Below, in pieces: positions 47,801 through 60,187 of a DNA stretch of 64,000 nucleotides (position 1 is its first letter; each line of letters opens with the position of its first letter). The DNA comes from Luscinia megarhynchos (Eukaryota; Chordata; Aves; Passeriformes; Turdidae). The DNA lies in NCBI GenBank assembly GCA_034336665.1, contig CM067592.1, positions 50,237,783 through 50,301,782 on the forward strand, written 5' to 3'. The position numbers and the translations under genes were made by a program. Below the pieces are notes generated by a model, which was not told the DNA's origin, searched no databases, and saw only the letters and a list, made by a program, of their open reading frames with translations.

Positions 47801-49108
47801 TCCCTCCTTCTTTCCTGTTCCTTCTGGGACTCTGAAAGAGCCTGTTACTGTTCTTTGACCTAAACCTAGGCAGCGTACATGTGCCAGATTTTCTTGTCCA
47901 CATTGTAGGTAACTTCTTCAGCAAATATTTTTAATATTATTGAATCATAAATCTATATATACACACACATCATCATAATCAATACAACACTCTCACCTCC
48001 TCACTAATTACTCTTTAGAATAGATTCCATCTCTTTCCTCCAATGGGTAATAATGCCCTGACCTGCAGCTCCCATCTACTCTACCTAACAAATAAAAAAA
48101 AAAAAAAATTAAAATATAAATTGTAGTTCTGCACACCCTCCAGTCCTTTAGCACTGGAAATTTCTCACTTAGATCATTCCCGGATTTATACCTAGACCTA
48201 CAGTTCGGTTGAAATGAATAGAAGATCAGCAGAATAGGTGTCCTAAGTGCTTGAGGATGAATGAAGTTAAGTTACGAGTTTCCTCTAGACCCCTTTGGCC
48301 AGACCTATGACTTTCAGTAAGGATAGGGCTTTAAAGATATTTGTAAATATTTCAGGAATTTTTTATTGCAGATTTTACCAACCAGTTGAAATTGATCACC
48401 TTTCTGCTAATGCAGCACAAAATGTTTCCTCCAGGAAATATGATTCAACCAGTTCTTGGCCACTAGTAAATTCTAATTAACACTGAACATTTTAAGCTAC
48501 ATGGAATACATGCTTTATGATAGTGGCAAATTTGTTATTTTCAGAATCTTGAAAATTCTTCTCTGTACTGGAAAAACTGATTTTTAATACTGAGAAAATT
48601 TACTACAACTAAATCCTCTTTGAACTCAAGCTGGTTTTTTTCAAAGGAGGAATAAATTCAATTTCAATTCTAGTCTGGATGGCCAGCATATGGAATTTGA
48701 TTCATAAATGTCTTTCTTCAGCATCTTTTAAATTGCTGATTAAATTGCCTCTCTACTGAGCAAAGGATTTCTGTAACTTTTAAATATTTCTGTCAAAGCT
48801 CACAGTCAGGATCGGCTTGCTCCACTAAGGGCTCTGTGTTGGCAGACTTTAATCAGAGCAGCTGCTCCCAGCTGATGACCACCTCCAAGAAGGAGCCATC
48901 ATGGCAGCTGGTTACTCTGCTTCAGTGACCAGCCTGCTTTGTGCTTTACAACATTTTTTCCAGGCCAACAGAAATGCCTGCCAAAAAAAATCCTTTATTG
49001 CTGCAATATTTCACAGAGGACAGTGCGTTGTTCTCAAAGATCAAACCTGTAGCACTTTTTGGAGTATGACATTCTTTATTACTCTTCAGTATAAGGAAAA
49101 TTTGAAGA
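47801..49108. other. Unique A+T-rich sequence
   Basis: Nothing recognised except short TA/CA runs at 47,954-47,972 and an A-run near 48,095. Confidence 0.4.
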
Positions 49109-49195
49109 TATCATGGAGTCATAGAATCATTTAGTTTCAAAAAGGCTGTTATGAACATTGAGTCCAACTGATAAGCTATCACTGCCAATTTCACA
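49109..49195 (-). mobile_element. CR1 LINE terminal fragment, antisense
   Basis: AGTCATAGAATCATTTAGTT, CATTGAGTCCAACTGATAAG and CTATCACTGCCAATTTCAC are the complement of the last part of CR1, with the octamer tail at the left end. Under 90 bp remain. Confidence 0.8.
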
Positions 49196-49544
49196 TGTAC
49201 AGTAATGACTGCACATTTGGAATGAACATTTCATATTTCTTGTAGATGTATTCATGATCAAATTGTTGTTGAGTATCTGAGGTAGTGAAAATACTGAGTG
49301 ATACGGCACTTTGGATACTATCCAGCAATGTCATACATAAGAAAAAATATATAAACCATACATCCAAAAAATGCATTTGATTTGATTATTTTAAAATAAT
49401 CTAGAAGATAAATATAAAAATATACACTGCAAAGTATTGCCTGGGAGTTTGGTACATACAACAAAATCATGGAGTTTAGGGTTCCACTTCAACTTAAGTG
49501 TCTACCATTGAAAATACAATATTTCAAACCCCTCGTTTATCTGT

Positions 49545-50890
49545 AAATGAGTGCTGAAAGAGGGCAGGTTGGTGCAGTTCCCACTGACTGGGAAGGGGAA
49601 AATTTAAACTCCATTTTAAAAAAGGGTAAAATGGAAGGCCTGGGAAACTATAGACTTGTCTGTCTCACCTGTGTTCCTGGCAAGATCATGGAGCAGAACC
49701 CCCTTGGAGCTTTGCTAAGGCACATGAAAAGCAAGGAGGTTGACTGATGACAGCCAGCATGTCTTCACTAAGGTCTAAACCTTGCCTGGCAAATTGGGTG
49801 GCTTTCTATGGCAGGGTTACACTGTTGGTAGATGAGGGAGCTGTGCAAAGCATTTGGCACTGCTCCACACAACATTCTCGTCTGTAATCTGGAGAGACAT
49901 GGATTTGATGGGTGAGCACTCAGGGGACAGAGAATTGTCTGGATGGTCACACTGCAGAGCTGCAGTCAATAACTCCATGTCCAAGTAGAGACAGAGATCA
50001 GTATTGTTACCAGAGCTGCTCTACATCTCTGTCAATGACATGGACAGTGGGGTGGAGGGCACTCTCAGTAGTCTGGGTGATTACACTGAGCTGTGATACA
50101 GTCAACACACTGGAGAGAAAGGAGGACATCCAGACCGACCTCGGCAAGTTTAAGAAATTGGCCTGTGCAAAACTCAGAATTTCAACAAGGCCAAGTGCAA
50201 GGTCCTGCACATGGACCAGAGCAACCCCAGCCACAAATACAGGCTGATCAGAGAAAAGATTGAGAGCAGCCACAAGGAGAAAGACTCTGGGGACTGCACC
50301 AGCCCGGCAATGCATCCTCACAGACTAGCAAACCAAATGTGTCCTGGGCTGCATCCAAAGGCAGCGTGGACAGCAGAGTGAGGGACAGAATTCTGCCCCT
50401 GCCTGCTCTCATGAGACCACATCTGGACTGCTGCATCCAGCTCTGGGGTCATCAGCACAAGGAAGATGTGGGTCTGTTAAAGAAGACCAGAGCACCTCTA
50501 TGAAGAGCACTATGAAAAAAGGCTGAGAGCTGGGGTTGTGCAACCCGTAGAGGAAAAGGCTTTGTGGAAATTCTCATTGTGGCCTTTCAGTAGCTCAGGA
50601 AGGCAGAAGAAATCTAGAGAGGAACTTTTTATAAAGCTCTGTAGTGATAGGACCAGGATAATGGCTTGTAGTAGAAAGAGAATAGGTTTAAATGAGATGT
50701 TGGGAAGAAATTCTTCAGTGTGGGGCAGGCTAGGGAAGTTGTGCATACCCTTTCATGGAAGTGTTCAAGTCCAGGCTGGAACAAGCTTATAGCAACCACG
50801 TCTAGTGGAAGGGGTCCCTGCTGATGGCAGGAGGGCTGGAACTAGATGATGTTTAAGGTATTTTCCAGCTCAGAGTTTTCTGTGACTCAT
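49545..50890 (+). mobile_element. CR1 LINE, longest copy, ORF2 3' part plus tail (inactive)
   Basis: About 1.35 kb that follows CR1 from within the reverse-transcriptase region to the terminus. At 49,640-49,695 the translation contains NYRLVCLTCVPGKIMEQ, close to the conserved CR1 motif N-Y-R-P-V-S-L-T-S-V-P-G-K-x-M-E. At about 50,025-50,045 CTCTGTCAATGACATGGACA corresponds to the segment before the catalytic site. The 3' part has CATGAGACCACATCTGGACT, GCATCCAGCTCTGGGGTCAT, GAAGTGTTCAAGTCCAGGCT, CTGGAACTAGATGATGTTTA and a degenerate end near 50,885. Several frameshifts and stops interrupt the frame, so no active enzyme is encoded. Open frames of 60-110 codons in it are remnants. Confidence 0.93.
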
Positions 50891-53800
50891 TGTTTGTGAA
50901 TTTCTGTTTTCTGTGGCTTTCTGCCAGTCTGTTAATTGTGGATTAGTAAATGAACCCCTATTCAGAGTGAAGTCTATGCTGCAGGCACACCCTAGAACTT
51001 GCCAGTGAGATATTGAAGTAGCAGAACATGGTCTCAGTGCTCTGCTCTTCTGGGAGCTCTGCAGAAGAGATTTCTCCCAAGTGAAGGGTGAGCTGTGAGG
51101 GAGCAGTCATTACTGAGGGGGGATGATCATCCAGCACTTAGTCCCAGCAATTTACACAGGCAGGTTCTCAGAAATCTTCTCAGAAGTCAGTATGCTCTTA
51201 ATTGGGTAAAATTATCAAGAAAATGCAAAGTGTGGTCATCCCACCACCCAAATGTTGGTTTATATCCCATCCCAGCAGAGGTTTCCCATTATTTCCATTT
51301 GTGTCTGCTTTGATGTCTATGTCTCCATCAGTATGTTTTCTGAAATTTCTGGCAATATCCATTTGAATAATATACTCTTTAAATCCATTTCAACTTTAAA
51401 GAGCAAGTCCTGATGGAGACAGCAAAATGGAACGTTTAATTCAGTTTCAACTTTTTTTATAATCTGTTGAAATTTGACTCAGGGGCAGGTATTGTAACCA
51501 AACTTACTCTGCACAAGGTTTTACTCTCAGCAGACTTATGCATTTTTAAGATTATTATATGATTCTGCAGCATAAAAAAAGGCATACAAACCTCTCTGTT
51601 TCTTATTACTATATAGATATGGGGAAAAGAAAAATGTTTCTTGTGGGATAGCAGCAATGAAATGTTTGACAGGTCCTGAAATCACTGATTGGAAAAATGT
51701 AATATACATGAACAGCATTGAAATGATGAAAGAAATTAATATTTTAGATTCAGGCTGAACAATTTTATTCTCTTTCTAGATCTTTGAGGCAAAGATCAAG
51801 AATTTTTCTTTGTTCAAGTTATGTACACACTTTGAAAAATAAAATAAGCAAACCACTCTTTTAACTTTGTAGTATTACAATAATTTTGAGTTTCCAAACA
51901 TCCTCATGAATTTTCTTATTTCAAAAACATGTAATAATTTCTTATTGTTCTATATGGTTACTTTTTCCTCTGTAGATCTGCTACAGACATTTGAGATTAA
52001 TAAGTAGAGCTGAGTTCACTAGAAAAGAGGAAACATTGAAACCAGTTCTATGAAATTTTATAAAATATATAAAGTAAGCAGTAGAGAAAAAAAAGTTATT
52101 GTGATGCTTTCAGTTACCATAATCATAAATTGTAACTAGAAGCATGAACAGGTTAAAAATTAATATTAAATGGTATGCCATTTTAAATCAGTGTTTTTCG
52201 TTTTTATTTCAAGTTCTGGTCTTCAAAAAAATAAAAACAAACTCTTTTACTATGCAATACAATTGCATTTACCTGGTGAATGTATAAATTTGCTGTCTCT
52301 GCTTCTCAGATATTTCTGGATAGGAAGACTTTTTTATAATCTCTGGCTGAAGATTCTTCTTTTTTTTACTTACCCGGGCAAAATGGTATACACCTGAAAG
52401 TGTTTGAGTGAGTGATCCGTGTCCATGAAAAAGTGATGTCACTGTGCAATGGCTCTCACAAGATTGACTAAACTCCTAAAAAGATTCATTTATGAGGGTG
52501 TAGATCTTGTATTATTAATTGCAGTAGCTGTGCTTAAGTTTTTTTTATAGATATACTACTGCTGCCAAGTAACATTATTAATGCCTCCTAGCACAGTAGT
52601 AACTCATTCAGTTTACACATAAAACAGTATTTTTAGGGAGACATAATTACCATCAGAATAGCTCATAAATTGTAGGAATTTTGTTCTTCAAGCTTGCCTT
52701 TGAAATCAAACAGTAAGTTCCTAAACAAGAACAGTGTTTAACCTTTTTGTGTCTAGTGGTATCATTCTCTCAACAAAATAGCTACCATCCAGCAAACAGA
52801 AGGGGAAATAGAACTTTATAAATTCAGATGAATCAGAAGTTGAGATGGAAAACAACGCTGGCATTTCAAAAAGCTATTAAATAAGTTGTATCTGTAATAA
52901 CATGTAAAATATCAAGTAAGCAAGCCAATCTGTTTATATGAAAATGTGGAACAAGTGGTATTACAAGGAAATAAAAACTACTTAACTAAAATACACTATA
53001 TTAAGACTCGAAAGAATTGTATTTAATTTAATGTAAATTGTGTGCCCAAATCCTTAGACCAGCTTGGTTGGATCTTATATTTAAAAGGTCTTACATTGAA
53101 CAAGAAAGGATTTTAAATCTTCAGATAGTGAAGAAATAATCCTTTTATTCTGTAATATTTTCATCCTAAAATTGTTTTAACTGCTTTTATTCTGTGTTCA
53201 GTCCAAGGAGGTTTAAAAAAAAGAAGTATCTCTCCAAAACTAAGGCTTGCTGAAGCATCACTGAAGACAGATATTGCTGTTGTTGAAGTAAAAAACTTTT
53301 TATGCCACGCAAGGTCTCTGACTATGCTTTCAAATCAGTCTTGAGAATAAAAGACAAAAAAAAAATCTGATAATGTGATACTATTTATATGAAAAATAGA
53401 AAATTAATATGTGATTACACTTAGTAAACAATATAACTAATGTGATTAGATGATGTCCATCAAAGAAAAGGAGTATTTTTTCCCTAGTCTGTGCAGCTAT
53501 ATAGCCAGTCTTATTTGCAACAATTTATCTATTGCCTATTGCATGCCTTTGAGAGAGTAAGGCAAATGCGGGGGATCACAGAAAAGAAAGGTAGTTAAAG
53601 TGTGAATAGCTAAAAGCAACTTAAGATTCTGAAATGTAATGTGCCAAAATACGAGAAGAAATATGTACACACTTCAATATTCTTAGCAAGAAGTGTTTTT
53701 CATTTTTTCATACCAAGCCTTATGCTTTTTCCATTTTTATTGCTTCTTGTTGAATTTTACAAAGCACAACTGATTCCAGCCACAAAAGCAGGAACATTAA

Positions 53801-53917
53801 ACCTCTTGCCTTGATGGTTTTCTGTGTGTTTGCAACAGACTGTAAAAATTAAAAAAGGACTGAAGGACAGAAAGATGCATGGAAGGACTGAAGTGATGTA
53901 GAGAAACAGAAGAAGGA
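50891..53917. other. Unique A+T-rich sequence
   Basis: No gene or repeat family recognised. Confidence 0.4.
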
Positions 53918-53983
53918 ATGATTCCAGGAAGGATTCCAGAAAGGAAGGATTCCAGAAAGGAAGTATTCCCAGGAAGGGAGGAT
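53918..53983. repeat. Diverged 12-bp minisatellite units (GGAAGGATTCCA type)
   Basis: GATTCCAGGAAG, GATTCCAGAAAG and similar units sit at the left edge of the homopurine array. One exact TTCCAGGAA lies at 53,922-53,930. The same unit forms the core of the array at 62.0-62.2 kb. Confidence 0.8.
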
Positions 53984-54770
53984 GGGAGGGAGGGAGGGAG
54001 GGAGGGAGGGAGGGAGGGAGGGAGGGAGGGAGGGAGGGAGGGAGGGAGGGAAGGAAGGAAGGAAGGAAGGAAGGAAGGAAGGAAGGAAGGAAGGAAGGAA
54101 GGAAGGAAGGAAGGAAGGAAGGAAGGAAGGAAGGAAGGGAAGGAAGGAAGGAAGGAAGGAAGGAAGGAAGGAAGGAAGGAAGGAAGGAAGGAAGGAAGGA
54201 AGGAAGGAAGGAAGGAAGGAAGGAAGGAAGGAAGGAAGGAAGGAAGGAAGGAAGGAAGGAAGAGGGAAGGAAGGAAGGAAGGAAGGAAGGAAGGAAGGAA
54301 GGAAGGAAGGAAGGAAGGAAGGAAGGAAGGAAGGAAGGAAGGAAGGAAGGAAGGAAGGAAGGAAGGAAGAAGGAAGGAAGGAAGGAAGGAAGGAAGGAAG
54401 GAAGGAAGGAAGGAAGGAAGGAAGGAAGGAAGGAAGGAAGGAAGGAAGGAAGGAAGGAAGGAAGGAAGGAAGGAAGGAAGGAAGGAAGGAAGGAAGGAAG
54501 GAAGGAAGGAAGGAAGGAAGGAAGGAAGGAAGGAAGGAAGGAAGGAAGGAAGGGAAGGAAGGAAGGAAGGAAGGAAGGAAGGAAGGAAGGAAGGAAGGAA
54601 GGAAAGGAAGGAAGGAAGGAAAGGAAAGGAAGAAAGGAAGAAAGGAAGAAAGGAAGAAAAGGAAGAAAGGAAGAAAGGAAGAAAGGAAGAAAGGAAGAAA
54701 GAAAGAAGAAAAGAAAGAAAAGAAAGAAAAGAAAGAAAAGAAAGAAAAGAAAGAAAAGAAAGAAAGAAAA
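53984..54770. repeat. Homopurine array grading GGGA to GGAA to GAAAGAAAA
   Basis: 53,984-54,051 is (GGGA)17. 54,050-54,601 is (GGAA)n of roughly 135 units with single breaks near 54,139, 54,262, 54,370 and 54,552. 54,602-54,710 is a mix of GGAAA and GGAAGAAA units. 54,700-54,770 is (GAAAGAAAA)-like. The plus strand is almost pure purine. None of these units has stop codons on the plus strand, so frames of 267 and 403 codons cross it. They are artefacts. Part of the 403-codon frame continues into unique sequence to 55,129 without any recognisable domain. Confidence 0.97.
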
Positions 54771-55775
54771 GACTATACTACATAAACTTCGGGAGATATT
54801 TCACCTATGTCCTCAAAACCCAGTGCATTTATTTCCCTATGGAGGAAGTTAGTCCAGTGATTTTCCTTTGTGCCTTTTCATTGTTTTCTAACTCTGAAGA
54901 CCGTAAGAAATTTTCTGCAGATCCTGCAACACCCTACCAGAAAATAAAACCTTCTCCTGCTCTGCCACAATTTCATCTCAATAATGTTATTTCCACTCTC
55001 AGTGAATATACAGTTTATCTCCTTGTACAGATGATTTGGAGATCTCCAAATATGTACATTAAACTCCTGCAATGTTTGAATAAAGTTTTACAAGGGCAGA
55101 TTGACTTTCAGGATAGTACAAGTCAATGAATTTCAATCTTCTTTTATTTGGTCCCTGCCATTCCATGTCTCTTTATTATACTTGGGTCAGTAATTTTATC
55201 CCCTGCTTTAGAACTGAATTTTCCTGTAATCAGAGAATGCTGAGTAAAGTTTTCTCTAGTGTAACTCCACCGTGGAATTCCTCCACATGAGGAATTTGGT
55301 TTAGAGTATTTGGCATAGCATCAATGCGTTACTGCAGTTTCTCTAGGCCTCTTTATTTTCATTATCCTTGGCATCTCTGCTTGGTATTTAAACTTGAGTA
55401 GTGGTCAGCTTTATCTCGGATCTTTAGAGAGGGATTAAAGTAAACTTGACACAGCCTGAATTATTTCCTAAAACGTGGTGCTTCTTACTCAGATCTGTCT
55501 AACACCTTCACATATGGCCAAAACAGTGAATCCTGAATGGGAAGTGGGAACAGAGGGTACAAAACATTCATAACAGTTAAAGGAAATGAGAAGGATTTCC
55601 TATGCTAAACCCGGAGAACAAAAACCAGGACATAATGTGAGCTTCTTTTGCAATATGTTATGAGTTGCACAGTGCTACTTTCTGTCAAAAAATGGCCAAA
55701 AGTCGCTGCTAATTTGATCCTTATACAGTGAAATTCTGCTTCATTATGGACTTGACTATTCTGCATAGCAACATT
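54771..55775. other. Unique A+T-rich sequence
   Basis: No gene or repeat family recognised. Confidence 0.4.
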
Positions 55776-55878
55776 ACTAATACTAATACTAATACTAATA
55801 CTAATACTAATACTAATACTAATACTAATACTAATACTAATACTAATACTAATACTAATACAATACTAACACTAATAA
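55776..55878. repeat. (ACTAAT)n hexanucleotide microsatellite
   Basis: About 14 perfect ACTAAT units at 55,776-55,860, then a degenerate end (ACAATACTAACACTAATAATT). It is not the telomeric TTAGGG repeat in either orientation. Confidence 0.97.
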
Positions 55879-58800
55879 TTTCATAATTTCTGTTCCTCTA
55901 CTGACACCACTAGAAACTCAAAAAGATTTGGTGCTGTTCTGTTACTTTTCTGTGCCTTATGAAAAATATATACTTGATTTTTTTTTCCATTGACCAGGAA
56001 ATTCCCATTGCGGTCAATTATGGCAATGATATTTGTCCTTAACCTTGAAATGAAGCAGCAACTGCAGAAGATTTAGAAAATACAATAAATTGCTACTTTT
56101 TGTGCCATTTTTGTTTCATATGGAGGTACTAATTTAGGACTCTACTAGGTCACTTGTAAAGGCCTTTTAGGATTTTTTTCCATTGCAAATATAAGGAGGA
56201 ATCTTTTCTTTAATGGGAGAAATACACAGGCAATATTTTTTCCTTTTCCTATTGTTCTTCAAAGCTTGGAAATAGGCCATTTCAGGTGATAAATTAGCTA
56301 AATTACATTAAAAATCTCAGATTATCTGGTCTATTTACAAGATTATGTTTAGAAAAAAAACCAAAACAGTTCTTTAGGTCAGAAAGGAATCTGTCTCTAG
56401 GAAAAGGCAGCCATCTACATGATTTGGGAAATTCACTCAGAATGTTCCTCTTATTACAGCAAAGTAAAATTTTGGTAAATAATGAGTCTAGTGTCTTATA
56501 TGCCTCTCTCTCATTTGAGTACCACATTGTAGCTCCAGCTCCTGTTTTGTGTGGCTTTTTCCTCGTCTGCACAATTTTATTATAGGACATCTGTGATATT
56601 ACTACAATACCTGAATCTTTGGCAGCAGACTTCCTGACAAAGGGCCCTGCTAAATCATTATTGAGTGATTTTCTTTTCATTCCATCTGTACTTGTTGTTT
56701 CCCTTTTTCTTTGCAAGTTGCATAGTGGATCCATAGTGGCTGCTGCCTCTGAAAAAATACTGTGTTGGATATATGTGTGATCTGAGAAAATTTAGTTGCA
56801 TGATTTCCAGTCATATTGCTCAAGTTCTCCCTAATATTAGGCTGGAGAATATTTAACCATGACACCTTACAAAGACATTAAATGCAGAATCACAGACTGA
56901 CTTATTTGATGAAAGTGTCCAAATTCATCTAGTAATTTCTATAAATAGCTTACATCTGGTTAAGTATCAGCAAAAGCAGTGTGCTGGATATACTATTAAA
57001 TAAACACAAATCAGGAGAGAGACAATCATATAAAACATCCTGTGACATTACCAGAATAGTGGGTTTGTGGTTTGTACTGAATGCTTTGCTGGCCACCAAA
57101 AAAAAAGCCACTTGTGGGACTGAAGTGCTTTTCATACTCTGAGATACGGTGGAGAGTGAAAAGGAGATGATGTTCATGTGTTTCTTCCAGAACAAGTCAA
57201 CAAGGAAACCAATCAGATGGGCAGAGACCAGCTTGGACCTTTGCTGTCTGACAGAGGTATTTGACAGAAGACCTGAGCTGTATAGAGGTCAAATTCCCTG
57301 CTGCTGGCCAGATGTAAATGGCCATGGCTCCTCCTGAGGACCTTTGTACCAGACATATATTTTCAAGCTGGAAAACTTTCCAGAAGCTGACAATATCAGT
57401 CTGTGGAGTAAAAGCAAAAATTTCACCACAGAAAGGTTGGTGTATGACAGTGTGCATTCAGTCCCACACTCACACACAGAGCTGCATCCTGCTGGGCAAC
57501 AGTACCTTGATAGAAAATTGAGTACTTTCATAGAAAAGAAAGCACAAGAACAAATCTGTTCTCACAGACACAAAACACATTCCTGCAGAAGATGTATCAA
57601 TAAGAATTAGATAAGCTTTGTAGTTTACCTTTTGTGTGTAGTAGAACACAGGAACGTCACTATTTTTTTTCTGAATTATTAATGTGCTTTATATTCCTTC
57701 AAAGGATCTTCATTGTATGTTCCTATACATTTTGTTAAGTTAGTGGAAGCAGAAGTCTTTCTTTCATGGTTCTTTTCCTTTCATACGTATTTGTGGGAGT
57801 GACCAAATTCCCCCATGCTTTGAGGAAAATCTCTTGCACAAGAGAAATATCTTATTTGTGTTTGAGTATGTATGAACGTATGTTGATGGTGGTCTTTATG
57901 ACCCTCTTTGTGGAAATTATGTACACCAATACCCTGCAAGTAGCAAACAGTGGTAATTTTGAGACTTACAATAGAATTTTGGGAAAAAGATTTAGCTATG
58001 TAACTCAAGGACCTCTAAAATAGCAAACAATTATCTACCTCTGCAGCAGTAAAGATGGATAATATAGCAATGTGATTTAAAAATTGATCTTAGCTCCACT
58101 CAGCTGAGCATAAAGGAAAATATATGACCTGCTGAGGAGACACAGTGAGCCTGCAGCATATAGTATATCACTGCCAAAAGTTAGAAAAGCCTTTAAAAGA
58201 TCTTGCTATTACCAATCAAGTTTTCCATCTGATGCAAATTTCTGGCCCAAATTTCATTTGACCTTGAAAAACTTTCATTGGAGTCAATGATCACCTCATT
58301 GCAGTGCACACGCAATATTCTGAAGCTTTTATTCTATACATGTTTTAAGAAATGCCTGTTCCTTATTCAGGTGGAGGAGCTGAAGACTTTCTATGGCAGA
58401 GTCACAGGCTTCCTCAGGGTGGTTTCAGACTATCACTGTTTCAGACTACTGGTGTTTTAGAACCAGGCTGCTATCTTTCTGTGTCTTTACACAAAATATC
58501 AGGGTCTGGACGTATGGAAGACCTTAGCCATTTGAAATACCCAGCAAAGTATATTGGGGTACAGATTTTATGAACACTCTTGTCAATGATAGAGGTCAGG
58601 ATTCCAAAATGTTTTTAGATGATCTTGCGGCTGGAGACTTAAAAGGGCAGGTGTTTTCCTAAGAAATGAAAAATGCAAAAGAATTTAGGCAAAGCCTCAG
58701 CAGAAAAAAATAAAGCTAAAGTGCTTTCCATATCACTTGCCACCAGCTGTGGCAGCATACACAGCCAGTTCCTGCATGCTGGCCCATGCATCTTTGTTAA

Positions 58801-60124
58801 AATATGGTATGTTGACAGCATCTCTCATGTTGCCATTCAGTTTCTCTGGAGTATTGGAAGCTGGTGGGTACTTCTAAAAAGCTGACAGAGAGCACCTCAT
58901 TGTTAAGTGCATTGCCAGCAGGCATCAGTTCCAGCAACAACAACAGAAATGTAGGTTGGGTTCATTTCTGGCAGACACCTGGAAGATCATTACCTCACAC
59001 CAGGCAGCAAAATTCTGTCTTCATTTAATTCAAGCTATATTTGATTTCTGTCACATAAAGGACATGAAGATATTTTTATATTTGTCACACTGCCTAACGT
59101 TGCTCTGATGATAAGCTTTAATAATGCAATAGAAATAAAATAAAATAATTAACAAAAGAAATAGAAAAAAGTATAAACTTGTTATCATATATTTTCCTGC
59201 TCACGGTCACTTGGGATTCCACAGTTTATCACTAATTATATGAAAGAAAAAGGTATTGAATGGTAGTTTCAGTTAGCAAAGGATGAACCCTTTGCTCTTT
59301 GGAATTTTGATGGAATTTGTTCAATACAGAGTGATCATTATATTATTTTATTCCATGATTTATGATTTGCCCTTTTTTTTTAGAAAATAAGGCCATCTTT
59401 TCTGTCTTTAGGGAAATTGTGCTGATTATTATTTGCTCTTAAAGTATCTCAAATTTTTGTGGCTTTTGTGAACAGAAAAGAATCATAAACTATTGCTAGC
59501 AAAGGCTGCATACAGGAGATAGATATAATATAAAGCTAACATGGTGGCGAGTTGAGGTCTGTGAGCTGTGAAAGACACTACTATACCATTTCTTTCTCTT
59601 TCTCTACATTCTTTCCAGAGTTGAATTGGAGAGAATAGTTCTTCATCTACACCCTCATTACTGTAAGTAAGAAACCTTTGACGAAGTTCATATTTGATCA
59701 GTTGGAATCAGACCAAAACTCGTATCATGTAAGCTGCTGAAAGTCACAGGAAAAGCTTGCCTAATTTCCAAAAATCAATTCAGCTTTGTTAGCTGTCAAC
59801 TATTAACTGCAACTGTGAACTATCAGGAAGAGTAGTTGATATAAGTTATGATTTTTCTCTAATTTTCTAGTGGCTCAACAGGTGTCACCGGAGCACACTT
59901 TGGCAATGTCTTATGGTTTTGGACTGCTAAAACAAGTTTATTAATTTAGACCCTACTGCTTTGCAGTTTAACCTATCAGCTTAAGGACTTGGATTTAGCT
60001 CCTGAGGAACCATAATATCAAAGATTGAAAATTATAGTCCTTCTTTCTCCCCTGAGGACTGCTGTTTGGCTTCAGATGGCTGAAAAGAGTACTGCAGTCC
60101 TTCATATTTAGACCTATTCACTTT
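55879..60124. other. Unique A+T-rich sequence
   Basis: Several unsupported open frames: a 143-codon minus-strand frame at 56,303-56,734, overlapping frames on both strands at 57.15-57.6 kb, and 73 codons on plus at 58,352-58,573 that follow an acceptor-like TTCCTTATTCAG. None has a recognised domain. Confidence 0.35.
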
Positions 60125-60187
60125 CTTTTTTTTTTTCTCTTTTGTTGTTGTTGTTGTTTGTTTGTTTGTTTGTTTGTGTGTGTGTGT
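60125..60187. repeat. Compound microsatellite T-run/(TTG)n/(TTTG)n/(TG)n
   Basis: A T-run with two C is followed by five TTG, about five TTTG and seven TG units in succession, as if one unit type had given rise to the next. Confidence 0.95.

Noticed and set aside
47567..47924. Met-Glu and Gly-Asn repeat proteins on the minus strand
   Set aside because: Direct translation of the (TTTCCA)n microsatellite.
53918..55129. 403- and 267-codon plus-strand frames rich in Gly-Arg-Lys-Glu
   Set aside because: They are translations of GGGA/GGAA/GAAA units. The 403-codon frame runs into unique sequence with no domain or splice signal.
55776..55878. Interstitial telomere repeat
   Set aside because: The unit is ACTAAT/ATTAGT, not TTAGGG/CCCTAA.
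58352..58573. Possible retroelement polymerase fragment (short LPQG-like string in a 73-codon frame)
   Set aside because: Only four residues recall the motif, the spacing to other conserved residues is wrong, and there is no flanking LTR or further similarity.
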